Notes: generated by a model from the letters alone, not told the origin. A DNA stretch of 64,000 bases from Kurthia huakuii LAM0618 (GCF_000505545.1 NZ_AYTB01000016.1:186001-250000); one strand, 5' to 3'; positions 30,206 through 39,766 are shown, counted from the first letter of the stretch. A program made the numbers and translations.

Positions 30206-31723
30206 TTAGAAGAAACCTTGAGGCTTACGGTTGTAGCTAACTAATAAGTTTTTCGTTTGTTGGTAATGATCTAACATCATTTTGTGGTTTTCGCGGCCGA
30301 TACCTGACAGTTTATAACCACCGAATGCTGCGCCTGCTGGATATTGATGATATGTGTTTGTCCATACGCGACCTGCTTGAATAGCGCGGCCCGCACGATA
30401 TGCGATATCACCTGAACGAGACCATACACCAGCACCTAAGCCGTACTCTGTATCATTCGCAATTTCAATTGCTTCATCATAATCTTTGAACGTTGTAAGC
30501 GATAATACAGGACCAAAGATTTCCTCTTGGAAAATACGCATTTTATTATGCCCTTTAAAGATTGTAGGTTGGATATAGAAACCATCTTCTAAACCATCTA
30601 ACTTATTCGCTTCACCACCAACTAACACTTCGGCACCTTCATCTTTACCAATTTGTAAATATGATTTAATTTTTTCTTGTTGTTCATTTGAATTTTGTGC
30701 CCCCATCATGACATCTGTATCTAACGGGTTACCAATTTTAATTGATTTGACACGCTCAATGGCACGCTCAATAAATTTATCGTAAATAGATTCTTGAATA
30801 ATTGCACGTGAAGGACAAGTACAAATTTCACCTGAGTTCAATGCAAACATTACAAGACCTTCAATTGCTTTGTCTAAGAATTCATCATCTTCATCCATAA
30901 CATCTTCGAAGAATACGTTTGGTGATTTACCACCTAACTCTAATGTTACAGGGATGATATTTTCAGTTGCATATTGCATGATTAAACGACCAACTGCTGT
31001 TGATCCAGTAAACGCAACTTTTGAGATTTTTTTGTTTGTCGCTAACGCTTTACCTACTGTTGCACCAAAACCATTAACGATGTTAACAACACCTGGTGGT
31101 AGTAAGTCTTCGATTAACTCCATAACAACTAAAATCGATACTGGTGTTTGTTCTGCCGGTTTTAACACGACACAGTTACCAGCTGCTAAGGCAGGAGCGA
31201 GTTTCCATACTGCCATTAAAATAGGGAAGTTCCATGGAATAATTTGACCTACAACGCCTAGTGGCTCTTGGAAATGATAAGCTACTGTGTCGTCATCTAT
31301 TTGCGTAATGCTGCCTTCTTGTGCGCGAATTGCTGAAGCAAAATAACGGAAGTGGTCTACCGCTAATGGAATATCGGCATTTAATGTTTCACGAACTGCC
31401 TTACCGTTGTCCCAGGTTTCTGCAACGGCAATCAATTCTAAATTTTCTTCAATGCGATCAGCAATTTTATTTAAAATATTTGCACGTTGTGTTGCGGAAG
31501 TTTTTGCCCAAGCATCTTTTGCTTTATTTGCAGCATCAAGCGCTAATTCAATATCTTCGGCAGTTGATTTTGCAGCTTTTGTAAAGACTTCACCTGTTAC
31601 TGGCGTTACATTATCAAAATACTCGCCTTTTACTGGTGCTACCCATTGGCCACCAATATAGTTTTCGTATTTCTCTTTAAAGTTAATTACTGCACCTTCA
31701 GTATTCGGATTTGCATAGATCAT
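30206..31723 (-). CDS. NAD-dependent aldehyde dehydrogenase (ExaC/AldB type)
   Basis: This enzyme (505 residues) oxidises aldehydes, probably acetaldehyde-like, to acids. The NAD-binding GSTAVGR, the general-base motif LELGGKSPN and the catalytic cysteine in [10 protein letters not shown] are intact. The start ATG at 31721-31723 ([10 protein letters not shown]) matches the typical N-terminus of this subfamily; the open frame 28 codons upstream does not. It is flanked on both sides by DUF779 genes on the same strand, which suggests a functional unit. Confidence 0.9.
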   Translation of the reverse strand: MIYANPNTEGAVINFKEKYENYIGGQWVAPVKGEYFDNVTPVTGEVFTKAAKSTAEDIELALDAANKAKDAWAKTSATQRANILNKIADRIEENLELIAVAETWDNGKAVRETLNADIPLAVDHFRYFASAIRAQEGSITQIDDDTVAYHFQEPLGVVGQIIPWNFPILMAVWKLAPALAAGNCVVLKPAEQTPVSILVVMELIEDLLPPGVVNIVNGFGATVGKALATNKKISKVAFTGSTAVGRLIMQYATENIIPVTLELGGKSPNVFFEDVMDEDDEFLDKAIEGLVMFALNSGEICTCPSRAIIQESIYDKFIERAIERVKSIKIGNPLDTDVMMGAQNSNEQQEKIKSYLQIGKDEGAEVLVGGEANKLDGLEDGFYIQPTIFKGHNKMRIFQEEIFGPVLSLTTFKDYDEAIEIANDTEYGLGAGVWSRSGDIAYRAGRAIQAGRVWTNTYHQYPAGAAFGGYKLSGIGRENHKMMLDHYQQTKNLLVSYNRKPQGFF

Positions 31724-31826
31724 TACACTACCCGCTCCCTTACGATTTTTTAAAACAGTCAATACCAAAATTTTCTGTTTTGTACATATATTATCTATCA
31801 TAAACATTTATTTTTCAAATAATAGC

Positions 31827-32189
31827 TCAATGGATTTTTGCTAATTCTTTTTCCTCATCTTTCGTAAATGGGCGACTGCGCGTTAAAAAAGCTTTTCCTA
31901 ATTCCGACTCAATTGAAAATCCGCCCATCCCATTTGTCACATCAACAATAATTTGTGTGTGTTTCATATATTCGTATAAACTTTCATGCATATAAAATGG
32001 GATATCTCCATCTAATGTTCCAAGCAATAAATCCACGCTACCTTCTTTAAATTCTCCTTGCTCATAACACATTGGCGCAGTCCCATCACAACACCCACCC
32101 GACAAATGAAATACTAATGGCCCATGACTTGCTTTTAATTCTTGAATGACATTTAATGCTTTTTCAGTTGTTGTTACACGTTCTACCAT
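31827..32189 (-). CDS. DUF779 family protein (copy 2)
   Basis: This 120-residue paralogue of the gene at 29797 shares MVERV at the start, SGGCCDG, PMC and FYMHESLYEYMKHTQ. The two proteins look about half identical by eye, so the duplication is not recent. It lies about 100 bases upstream of the aldehyde dehydrogenase start. The start at 32187-32189 was chosen because it equals the copy 1 N-terminus and follows AAGGGG. It sits just behind the liv operon terminator. Confidence 0.78.
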   Translation of the reverse strand: MVERVTTTEKALNVIQELKASHGPLVFHLSGGCCDGTAPMCYEQGEFKEGSVDLLLGTLDGDIPFYMHESLYEYMKHTQIIVDVTNGMGGFSIESELGKAFLTRSRPFTKDEEKELAKIH

Positions 32190-32224
32190 TTTCATCAACC
32201 CCTTTTCTTATCTTTACCCGCATT

Positions 32225-32246
32225 AAAAAAGAGCAAGCATTTGCTC
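32225..32246 (-). terminator. Terminator after livF
   Basis: GAGCAA (32231-32236) pairs with TTGCTC (32241-32246), with a four-base loop and six T on the minus strand. It ends the branched-chain amino acid transporter operon. Confidence 0.85.
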
Positions 32247-32260
32247 GCCCTTTTTTATGT

Positions 32261-32968
32261 CTATAAACCGCCAAGATAAGCAGCTCTTACTTCATCACTT
32301 TCTTGAAGCTCTTTCGCGTCGCCTGATAACACAACTTTTCCCGTTTCAATTACATAAGCTCGTTGTGCAATCGACAGCGCCATATGTGCATTTTGTTCAA
32401 CTAATAAAACCGTTGTCCCTGCCTCATTAATTTCTTTAATAATCCTAAAAATGGTTTGGACCATTAACGGCGCTAATCCCATCGATGGTTCGTCTAATAA
32501 TAGTAATTTAGGCTTTGCCATAATCGCGCGCCCCATAGCGAGCATTTGCTGCTCACCACCAGATAGCGTGCCCGCTGACTGATTTTTTCGTTCAAGCAAG
32601 CGAGGAAACAACTCATACACACGTTCCATATCTTTTTTGATGCCATCGCGATCTTTTCGTAAATAAGCTCCTAAATCTAAGTTTTCCTCTACGCTCATAT
32701 TCGCAAAAACGCGGCGGCCTTCAGGTACTTGTGAAATGCCACTCTTTACAATTCCTTGCGCTGCTTTTCCAGCAATCGATTTACCAAGGTATTCAATCGT
32801 TCCTTTTTTCGGCTTTAATAGCCCTGATAAAGTTTTTAGTAATGTCGTCTTGCCCGCGCCATTCGCTCCAATTAATGTGACGATTTCACCTTCATTTACT
32901 TCGAGCGACACTTCACGTAATGCCTGAATATTACCGTAATAGACGTCGATATTTTCAACTTTTAGCAT
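32261..32968 (-). CDS. livF: Branched-chain amino acid ABC transporter ATPase LivF
   Basis: This ATP-binding subunit (235 residues) has Walker A GANGAGKTT, signature LSGGEQQMLAMGRA and Walker B LLLLDEPSMGL. The last motif is characteristic of LivF. Its ATG overlaps the livG stop as TAATG. It is the last gene of livJ-livH-livM-livG-livF and is followed by a terminator. Confidence 0.93.
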   Translation of the reverse strand: MLKVENIDVYYGNIQALREVSLEVNEGEIVTLIGANGAGKTTLLKTLSGLLKPKKGTIEYLGKSIAGKAAQGIVKSGISQVPEGRRVFANMSVEENLDLGAYLRKDRDGIKKDMERVYELFPRLLERKNQSAGTLSGGEQQMLAMGRAIMAKPKLLLLDEPSMGLAPLMVQTIFRIIKEINEAGTTVLLVEQNAHMALSIAQRAYVIETGKVVLSGDAKELQESDEVRAAYLGGL

Positions 32969-33744
32969 TAAATCGTCACCTCCTCGCCTAAATACGCTTC
33001 GATTACTTTTTTATTACTACGGATTTCTTCCGGAGTGCCTGATGCGATGAGTTGGCCATGGTCTAGCACATAAATACGTTCACAAATCCCCATTACAAGC
33101 CCCATGTCATGCTCGATTAATAAAATCGTCAAATCGAATTTTTTACGAATCAATGCAATTAAATCCATCAATGCACGCGTCTCCTGTGGATTCATCCCTG
33201 CTGCTGGTTCATCAAGCAATAATAACTTTGGTCCAGCTGCTAATGCACGCGCAATTTCAAGACGACGTTGCATACCATATGGTAAATTCTTTGCCAACTC
33301 GTCTTTATATTTATCTAACTCAAAAATTTTTAGAAATTCAATTGATTGTTGTTCCATTTTTGCTTCGCCTTTAAAATGTGCTGGCAAGCGTAGCACAGAG
33401 CTCATCAATGAATGATTAGCTAAAGAATGGTTGGCCACCTTTACATTATCAAGCACTGTTAATTCCTTAAACAATCGAATATTTTGGAATGTACGACTCA
33501 CACCGCTTTTCGTTACTTGGTGCGGCGACATTTTATTCGTTACTTTTCCATCGAATGTAATCTGACCTTCAGTTGGTTTATATACGCCTGTAAGCATATT
33601 GAAGCTTGTCGTTTTCCCAGCGCCATTCGGGCCAATTAAACCGACTAGTTCCCCTTCAAATAATTCCATATCAAAACCTTGCACTGCTTTTAAACCACCA
33701 AATTGGATGCCGACGTTTTCTACTTTTAACAGTGGATTATTCAT
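32968..33744 (-). CDS. livG: Branched-chain amino acid ABC transporter ATPase LivG
   Basis: This ATP-binding subunit (258 residues) has Walker A GPNGAGKTT, a LivG-type signature LPYGMQRRLEIARAL and Walker B LLLLDEPAAGMNPQE. It pairs with LivF to power LivHM. The start ATG overlaps the livM stop by eight bases, implying translational coupling. Confidence 0.93.
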   Translation of the reverse strand: MNNPLLKVENVGIQFGGLKAVQGFDMELFEGELVGLIGPNGAGKTTSFNMLTGVYKPTEGQITFDGKVTNKMSPHQVTKSGVSRTFQNIRLFKELTVLDNVKVANHSLANHSLMSSVLRLPAHFKGEAKMEQQSIEFLKIFELDKYKDELAKNLPYGMQRRLEIARALAAGPKLLLLDEPAAGMNPQETRALMDLIALIRKKFDLTILLIEHDMGLVMGICERIYVLDHGQLIASGTPEEIRSNKKVIEAYLGEEVTI

Positions 33745-34678
33745 GAACGTCGCCTCCCTTGCGTTTACGTTTGAATAAGTCTGTAATTTCTTTCGTTCCC
33801 ATTAAACCAACCGGACGATACAGCATGACTAAAATTAATACTAAACTGTAAATAATCATACGTGTTTCCGGGAAGTCTTGTAAGTAGAGTGAAATAATCG
33901 TTAATGCTACCGCGGCGATAACCGCTCCCGATAAACTACCAAGACCGCCGAGTACAACATAAATTAAAATATCAAATGATTTTAAAAATCCAAATTGCGC
34001 TGGTTGAATGATAAAGAAGTTATGCGAAAATAATCCACCCGCAAGTCCGGCAAATAACGAACCAATAGCAAAAGCTAATACTTTATAGTACGTAATATTA
34101 ATTCCCATTGCATCCGCTGCAATTTCATCTTCGCGAATGGCAATACAAGCACGACCGTGACGAGATCGCGTAAAGTTTGAGATAACAATAATCGTAATCA
34201 ACATACCAAAGAATGCGTATGTCCACGTTGTTTGTTGCATTACTTGCATCCCTGCTGCTCCGCCAACATAATCCCAGTTTAAAAAAATGATACGGATAAT
34301 TTCAGCAAAACCGAGTGTTGCGATTGCTAAGTAGTCTCCGCGTAAGCGAAGCGTTGGAATCCCAACAATCAATCCAGCAATGGCTGCAACAACGGCGCCT
34401 ACAATAAGCCCTACAATGAATGGCAGCTGAAGTTGCATCGTACAAATCGCCGAAATATACGCACCAACAGCTAAAAACCCAGCATGCCCAATCGAGAACT
34501 GACCGGTAATTCCAATGACTAAATGAAGACTTACCGCTAACATGACATTAATCGCCATCGTAATAAATAAATTAGAGTAATACATATCAAGTTGTCCACT
34601 TGAAATCATCACTTGAACAATCACATAGCCAATAATCGCTATCATCGTGTAGATCCAAAATGGTTTTGAAATTTTCAT
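33737..34678 (-). CDS. livM: Branched-chain amino acid ABC transporter permease LivM
   Basis: This membrane permease (313 residues) has about nine hydrophobic segments. The conserved cytoplasmic coupling segment AIREDEIAADAMGINITYYK and the motif FSIGHAGFLAVGAY are present. The start ATG at 34676-34678 follows AGGTGG by five bases; a GTG three codons upstream is rejected. It begins ten bases after the end of livH. Confidence 0.92.
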   Translation of the reverse strand: MKISKPFWIYTMIAIIGYVIVQVMISSGQLDMYYSNLFITMAINVMLAVSLHLVIGITGQFSIGHAGFLAVGAYISAICTMQLQLPFIVGLIVGAVVAAIAGLIVGIPTLRLRGDYLAIATLGFAEIIRIIFLNWDYVGGAAGMQVMQQTTWTYAFFGMLITIIVISNFTRSRHGRACIAIREDEIAADAMGINITYYKVLAFAIGSLFAGLAGGLFSHNFFIIQPAQFGFLKSFDILIYVVLGGLGSLSGAVIAAVALTIISLYLQDFPETRMIIYSLVLILVMLYRPVGLMGTKEITDLFKRKRKGGDVHE

Positions 34679-34687
34679 ATTGACCAC

Positions 34688-35566
34688 CTACACTTTCTCG
34701 CGAGTATTTTTACCGAAGATACCCGCTGGCTTAAAGATTAAAATTAAAATTAAAATAATAAATGCTGCTGCATCACGCCACATCGAGAAACCGACCGCGC
34801 TAACAATTGTTTCAACAATTCCAAGTACCATACCACCTGTCATGGCTCCCGGAATACTACCAATACCACCGAGCACGGCAGCAATAAATGCTTTCACACC
34901 TGGAATAATCCCCATTAGTGGATCGATTTTCGTATAGTACAGGCCAAAGACAACACCGGCAGCACCTGCTAATGCTGAACCAATCGCAAAGGTTGCCGAA
35001 ATCGTATTGTTGACGTTAATACCCATTAGGCGCGCTGCTTCCATATCATGAGATACGGCGCGCATTGCCTTACCAATTTTCGTTTTGTGAACGATAAATT
35101 GTAACAACACCATAAGAATAATCGTTGTTGCTAAAATGATGATTGATTCCGAACTAATTTGCGTACCAAAAATCGTAAATGTTTTTGAAATAACTGCATC
35201 ATCTGGATAGGCTTCAGGCTGAGCACCACGGAAGAAAATCGTCGTATATTCAATCAGTAGTGACATCCCGATAGCTGTAATTAACGCAGCTATACGCGTT
35301 GCATTACGCAAACGTTTGTAAGCAAGACGCTCGATAACAACCCCTAAAATAGAACAAATAATCATCGCAGCAAGCAGTGATGGAATAAAGCCAATATGCC
35401 AATGTGTTAAACCGTAAAAACCAACGAATGCGCCAATCATAAAGATATCCCCATGCGCGAAGTTAATCAATTTAATGATGCCATATACCATCGTATATCC
35501 TAGAGCTATAAGCGCATAAATACTCCCAATTGATATCCCGTTTACGAGTTGTTGAAGCCACTCCAT
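34688..35566 (-). CDS. livH: Branched-chain amino acid ABC transporter permease LivH
   Basis: This membrane permease (292 residues) has about eight hydrophobic segments. It carries the LivH motifs GYTMVYGIIKLINFAHGDI and AVSHDMEAARLMGINVN. The start ATG at 35564-35566 lies eight bases after AAGGAG; the GTG upstream is too close to the site. It is separated from livJ by a terminator-like hairpin, which would keep permease levels below those of the binding protein. Confidence 0.92.
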   Translation of the reverse strand: MEWLQQLVNGISIGSIYALIALGYTMVYGIIKLINFAHGDIFMIGAFVGFYGLTHWHIGFIPSLLAAMIICSILGVVIERLAYKRLRNATRIAALITAIGMSLLIEYTTIFFRGAQPEAYPDDAVISKTFTIFGTQISSESIIILATTIILMVLLQFIVHKTKIGKAMRAVSHDMEAARLMGINVNNTISATFAIGSALAGAAGVVFGLYYTKIDPLMGIIPGVKAFIAAVLGGIGSIPGAMTGGMVLGIVETIVSAVGFSMWRDAAAFIILILILIFKPAGIFGKNTREKV

Positions 35567-35587
35567 AATTTTCACTCCTTTTTCGTC

Positions 35588-35622
35588 AATTTAAAAAAAG
35601 GAGGACAAGTGCCCCCCTTCAT
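35588..35622 (-). terminator. Partial terminator between livJ and livH
   Basis: On the minus strand a G-rich arm (AGGGGGG) pairs with TCCTCCT, with wobble pairs, followed by seven T. This position after a binding-protein gene is common and usually lets part of the transcription through. Confidence 0.7.
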
Positions 35623-35636
35623 AAAAGACTCGTTGC

Positions 35637-36836
35637 TTAAGGTTCCACTTTTGTTTTGAACACTTGTTTACCGTCTTTAAATTCAAGAACTGTTGCCGAT
35701 TTGATTGTGTTATGTTCTTTATCCACAGAGAATGTACCTGTCACAAGACTTAAATCTTTTGTATCTGCTAATGCTTTTTGAATATCCTCACCCTTTGTAG
35801 AACCTGCGCGCTCAATAGCGTCTTTTAACCAATAAACAGAGTCATAACCAAGTGCATTGAACGCATCCGGTGATTTATCATCATTTGCTGCTTTAAATGC
35901 TTTTACGAATTTTTGAATTTTTTCATCTGGATCTTCAGCAGAGTAATGGTTTGTGAAGTACGTGTTATTTAATGCATCAGCACCTGCTAATTCAACGATT
36001 TTTGGAGAATCCCAACCATCGCCACCCATCATTGGTGCTTCAATGCCGATTGCACGCGCTTGTTTTACAATTAATCCAACTTCTTCGTAATAGCCTGGTA
36101 CATAAATAAAGTCAGGATTTTTTGATTTCAAACGTGTTAAAGTCGATTTGAAATCTGTATCTTTTGCTACATACGATTCTTCTGCTACTACTTTTCCACC
36201 ATTTGCTTCAATTTGCTTTTTGAATGCTTCTGCTAAACCTTTAGCATAGTCGCTTGAGCTATCCGAGAAAATAGCAACGTTTTTAGCTTTCAAATCATTT
36301 GATGCAAAGTTCGCGGCAATCTTTCCTTGGAATGGGTCAATGAAGCATGTGCGGAATGCATATTCATTTACTGAACCATCATCATTTACCGTAACTGTTG
36401 GTGATGTTCCTGATGGCGAAATGATTGGCATTTTATTTTGATTTGCCACTTGTACAGCCGCCACTGTATTCCCTGAAGTTGCTGAACCAATTTGTGCCAC
36501 TACTTTTTCTTGTGTTGCTAGCTTCATCGCTGCCGATGTCGCCTCAGAGTTTTCTGATTTGTTATCAATCTTTACCGTCTCAATTTTCTTACCGTCGATT
36601 CCACCGGCATCATTAATTTCTTTAATTGCTAATTCTGCACCTTTAGCAATCCCTGTACCATATGATGCTACGTTACCTGACAATTCTAAATTTAGACCAA
36701 CTTTAATCGTATCCCCACCTGATGATGCACCACTATTTGAGCTTTCATCTTTTGCACCGCAAGCTGTTAATGTTCCTAACAACAATGCAGATGATACGAT
36801 TAGCGCACCATACTTTTTCAAATTGTTATTCTTCAT
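35637..36836 (-). CDS. livJ: Branched-chain amino acid ABC transporter substrate-binding lipoprotein
   Basis: This extracytoplasmic receptor (399 residues) for leucine, isoleucine or valine is a periplasmic-binding-protein type I (leucine-binding) fold. A lipoprotein signal peptide ends in the lipobox LTAC at about residues 23-26, after a positively charged KNNNLKKYG start. The mature part begins with a serine-rich linker. The start ATG at 36834-36836 lies nine bases after AAGGGGG. It heads the liv operon; CodY-like boxes lie upstream. Confidence 0.92.
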   Translation of the reverse strand: MKNNNLKKYGALIVSSALLLGTLTACGAKDESSNSGASSGGDTIKVGLNLELSGNVASYGTGIAKGAELAIKEINDAGGIDGKKIETVKIDNKSENSEATSAAMKLATQEKVVAQIGSATSGNTVAAVQVANQNKMPIISPSGTSPTVTVNDDGSVNEYAFRTCFIDPFQGKIAANFASNDLKAKNVAIFSDSSSDYAKGLAEAFKKQIEANGGKVVAEESYVAKDTDFKSTLTRLKSKNPDFIYVPGYYEEVGLIVKQARAIGIEAPMMGGDGWDSPKIVELAGADALNNTYFTNHYSAEDPDEKIQKFVKAFKAANDDKSPDAFNALGYDSVYWLKDAIERAGSTKGEDIQKALADTKDLSLVTGTFSVDKEHNTIKSATVLEFKDGKQVFKTKVEP

Positions 36837-36868
36837 TAAATCCATCCCCCTTACGCTTGATTTATTGA

Positions 36869-36966
36869 ATAATTCTGAAAATTGATAACATAACTGTAAA
36901 ATATGTTTTCTAATTCCATATTTTATATTCTAAAAACAAATAAGTAAACAAAATTTTCTATTAATT
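36869..36966 (-). promoter_or_regulatory. Two CodY-like boxes and likely livJ promoter region
   Basis: Two 15-base sequences resemble the CodY consensus AATTTTCWGAAAATT with three mismatches each: ATAATTCTGAAAATT (36869-36883) and AATTTTCTATTAATT (36952-36966). Between them lies a possible minus-strand -10, TATAAA (36922-36927). CodY represses amino acid transporters when branched-chain amino acids are plentiful, so the location is sensible. The region is AT-rich, so chance matches are possible. Confidence 0.5.
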
Positions 36967-36994
36967 CTAAAAATTTAAAAAATAATATATTAAT

Positions 36995-37025
36995 GTTTTT
37001 TAGAGAATAAAAACGTTTTTTAGAG
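36995..37025. repeat. Direct repeat GTTTTTTAGAG, two copies 20 bases apart
   Basis: GTTTTTTAGAG occurs at 36995-37005 and 37015-37025, starting 20 bases apart, which is two helical turns. It lies in the livJ-photolyase divergent gap, just upstream of a TATAAT at 37052-37057 that probably belongs to the photolyase gene. It could be an operator. Confidence 0.5.
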
Positions 37026-37077
37026 TATTTATAGAACGAATGATTTATTGCTATAATGAAAGAAAGGAGGTTTCACA

Positions 37078-38466
37078 ATGACAAAAGCATTGATATGGTT
37101 CCGCTATGATTTACGATTACATGATAATTTAGCGTTGCTTGCAGCAAGTAATTTCGATGAAGTAATTCCCATTTTTATTTATGAACCTAATGTTTCGGAA
37201 GCATCAGCGTCCGATTGGTGGCTCCATCATTCATTAAAAGAACTCGCAATAGCAATAGAAAAGCATGGTGGCTCACTTATTATCCGCCAAGGTGATCCAC
37301 AAATCATACTCGATGAATTAATACAGGCGCAGCAAATTGATGCGTTATTTTTTAATCGTAGCATGCTTCCTAATGATACCTTAATCGAGCAAAGTCTCAT
37401 CGAAAAATATTCTTCTAAAACAATATATGTGAAGTGTTTTGATGATCGATTACTATTTTATCATCATAAGCTAGTGACAAAGAAACATACCCCCTATAAA
37501 GTATTCTCGTCTTATTGGAAAATCGCAAAGTTGCAATATATTACTTTTCCACAAAATAAAATTAACCATTATTCAACGACAACTATTCCTTCGATGGCGA
37601 TTGATGACTTAAATTTATTACAGGGGCATCAATGGATGAAAAAATTTGAAGATTATTGGCATCCTGGCGAACAACAGGCCATTCAAAAATTTGAAGATTT
37701 TGTTGAACAAAATTTAAGCTCCTATGATGCCTTACGTGATTTCCCTGGAAAATATAGTACTTCTGATATGTCGCCATACTTGGCATGGGGAAATATTAGC
37801 GTGCGCTCTATGTGGTACCGTGTAAAGCGTTTCGCAAACGAATACCCTGAGCATGCTAGTGCCGCTGAATCGTATTTGCGACAACTTGCATGGCGCGACT
37901 TTGCGTATGAACAGCTTGCACATTTTCCAGCGCTCACTCATGAGCCTGTGCGCACAGCTTTTAATAACTATCCGTGGGATTTCAATGAAGATTTATTTCT
38001 AGCATGGAAAAAAGGGCAAACAGGTTATCCACTTGTCGACGCTGGTATGCGCGAACTTTATGAGACAGGATTTATGCACAACCGTGTACGCATGGTTGCC
38101 GCTTCATTTCTTGTAAAGCACCTCCGTATCCCTTGGCAATATGGCTATGAATGGTTTAAAGAAACGCTTGTGGATTTCGATATGGCGAACAATGCGATGG
38201 GCTGGCAGTGGGTTACTGGTAGTGGCATCGATGCCGCACCGTACTTCCGCGTCTTTAACCCTACAGGCCAAGCAGAAAAATTTGACCGTGGCGCACAGTA
38301 TATTAAACGTTGGGTACCAGAGCTTCGCGAGGTTCCGCTTGATGTTATCCACAGCCCTGCAAAATACGTTGCAGCGCATCAACTAAGTTATCCACAACCT
38401 ATCGTTGATCATGCTACTGCCAGACAGCTAGCACTTGACGGTTTTGAACAAATTAAAAAACATTAA
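37078..38466 (+). CDS. phr: Deoxyribodipyrimidine photolyase
   Basis: This class I photolyase/cryptochrome (462 residues) repairs UV pyrimidine dimers with light. An N-terminal antenna-binding Rossmann domain (about 1-130) is followed by a helical FAD domain. Signature segments are TPYKVFSSYWK, LRQLAWRDFAYE, HNRVRMVAASFLVKHL and NNAMGWQWVTGSG. The ATG at 37078 follows AAAGGAGG. It is monocistronic, and a bidirectional terminator separates it from the MarR gene. Confidence 0.93.
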   Translation: MTKALIWFRYDLRLHDNLALLAASNFDEVIPIFIYEPNVSEASASDWWLHHSLKELAIAIEKHGGSLIIRQGDPQIILDELIQAQQIDALFFNRSMLPNDTLIEQSLIEKYSSKTIYVKCFDDRLLFYHHKLVTKKHTPYKVFSSYWKIAKLQYITFPQNKINHYSTTTIPSMAIDDLNLLQGHQWMKKFEDYWHPGEQQAIQKFEDFVEQNLSSYDALRDFPGKYSTSDMSPYLAWGNISVRSMWYRVKRFANEYPEHASAAESYLRQLAWRDFAYEQLAHFPALTHEPVRTAFNNYPWDFNEDLFLAWKKGQTGYPLVDAGMRELYETGFMHNRVRMVAASFLVKHLRIPWQYGYEWFKETLVDFDMANNAMGWQWVTGSGIDAAPYFRVFNPTGQAEKFDRGAQYIKRWVPELREVPLDVIHSPAKYVAAHQLSYPQPIVDHATARQLALDGFEQIKKH

Positions 38467-38500
38467 AAAAAGAGGCTGGATTTCTCCAACCTCTTTTCTT
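38464..38500. terminator. Bidirectional terminator between photolyase and MarR genes
   Basis: AGAGG-C-TGG (38471-38479) pairs with CCA-A-CCTCT (38486-38494), flanked by A-runs and T-runs. The arm AGAGGCTGG resembles the ends of the dispersed repeat seen elsewhere in the window. Confidence 0.8.
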
Positions 38501-38937
38501 TATTTTTCATTACGTTTAATAGCTGCTGTGAGGAGTTTATCTTGAATATTAACATATTGTTCGATTTCTTCGTCTGTCAGTGCATCGAATAATTCTGTTT
38601 GAAACTCGCGACCAAATTCTTGAGCTTCTTTGAATACCATCAAGCCTTCTTCCGTAATATCGAGCAATACATGGCGGCGATCATCGTCGTTATATTTACG
38701 AACAGCGTAACCCGCTTTCACAAGTTTATTCGAAATATTCGTCATTGCTCCCGGCGTACATCCAATTTTATCGGCTAATACCGTTTGCTTTTGCGCGCCA
38801 CTATTTTTCAATTCAGCTAATACAAGGACAGGTGTGACACCAATTTTATGCGGAAATCGTTTCATAAAGTAGACGATGTTCGAATTATTAATGATTTCTG
38901 TCGCATGAATAAGTTGAAAGATATTTTTGTTTTTCAA
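38500..38937 (-). CDS. MarR-family transcriptional regulator
   Basis: This 145-residue winged helix-turn-helix regulator has recognition helix region TVLADKIGCTPGAMTNISNKL and a wing with DDDRRHVLLDITEEG. The start is TTG at 38935-38937, seven bases after AGAAGGAGG; the in-frame ATG upstream overlaps the binding site. It lies 23 bases after the short-chain dehydrogenase gene and probably shares its transcript. A palindrome before that gene is a likely binding site. Confidence 0.87.
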   Translation of the reverse strand: MKNKNIFQLIHATEIINNSNIVYFMKRFPHKIGVTPVLVLAELKNSGAQKQTVLADKIGCTPGAMTNISNKLVKAGYAVRKYNDDDRRHVLLDITEEGLMVFKEAQEFGREFQTELFDALTDEEIEQYVNIQDKLLTAAIKRNEK

Positions 38938-38960
38938 AACTATGCCTCCTTCTCGCATAA

Positions 38961-39716
38961 CTATCGAAGCATAATTGAACCGCCATCCGTCATGATTGTT
39001 TGGCCAGTAATGTATTGAGAATCTTCAGAAGCTAAGAATACAGCTACGCGACCGATATCTTGTTCAACATCGCCAAAACGACCTAATGGAATTTTGTTTT
39101 TCACTGCTTCATAGTATTCAGGTTGTGCTTTAGACCATGCTTCAACGCCTGGTGAGTAAGCAATTGGGCTAATCATGTTAACGTTGATGCCGAATTGGCC
39201 CCACTCGTTTGCTGCTACACGAGAGATACCGCGAATTGCTTCTTTTGCTGCTGCGTATGCGCCTTGAGTTGGGTCACCTTTTAAACCTGCACCTGATGCG
39301 AAGTTAATAATATTACCTTTTGATTCTTTTAAGTAAGGGAATGCTGCTTGCATTAAATAAAATGTTGGATAGAAACCTGTACCGAATGAAAGATCGATAT
39401 CTTCTTGTGTAGTTTCCATTAACGGCTTTTGTCGTGAAGCATGTGCATTATTTACTAAGACATCTAGTTTACCATATTTTTTAACAACTGTTTCAACGAT
39501 GTTGCCTAAGTTTGCGCGGTCCATTAAGTTTGCTTGTAAAAACATTGATTCTGGAGAGTATTGTTGCAGTTCTTTCTCCATTGCTTGACCAGTTTCTTCA
39601 TTTAAATCTACGATTACTGCGATAGCGCCTTCTTTAACCATTGCTTTAGCCATACCGCTACCGATACCGCCTGCGCCACCTGTGATGATTGCTACTTTAT
39701 TATCTAATTTACCCAT
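38961..39716 (-). CDS. Short-chain dehydrogenase/reductase (SDR family)
   Basis: This classical SDR (251 residues) has the nucleotide-binding motif TGGAGGIGSGMA near residue 13, NNAH in place of the usual NNAG, and catalytic Y and K in GAYAAAKEA with an upstream serine in FASGAG. The substrate is unknown. The start at 39714-39716 lies nine bases after AAGGAG; the frame is open further up but without a site. It is cotranscribed with the downstream MarR gene. Confidence 0.88.
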   Translation of the reverse strand: MGKLDNKVAIITGGAGGIGSGMAKAMVKEGAIAVIVDLNEETGQAMEKELQQYSPESMFLQANLMDRANLGNIVETVVKKYGKLDVLVNNAHASRQKPLMETTQEDIDLSFGTGFYPTFYLMQAAFPYLKESKGNIINFASGAGLKGDPTQGAYAAAKEAIRGISRVAANEWGQFGINVNMISPIAYSPGVEAWSKAQPEYYEAVKNKIPLGRFGDVEQDIGRVAVFLASEDSQYITGQTIMTDGGSIMLR

Positions 39717-39746
39717 TAGTGAACACTCCTTAATGTTTAATTGATT

Positions 39747-39766
39747 ATATTTTAGCATTAAAATAT
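39747..39766 (-). promoter_or_regulatory. Palindromic operator candidate before the SDR-MarR operon
   Basis: ATATTTTA-GCAT-TAAAATAT is a perfect palindrome of two eight-base arms with a four-base centre. On the minus strand its right half contains TAAAAT, a possible -10, 16 bases after TTGAAT. A MarR regulator encoded in the same operon is the natural binder. Confidence 0.6.
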
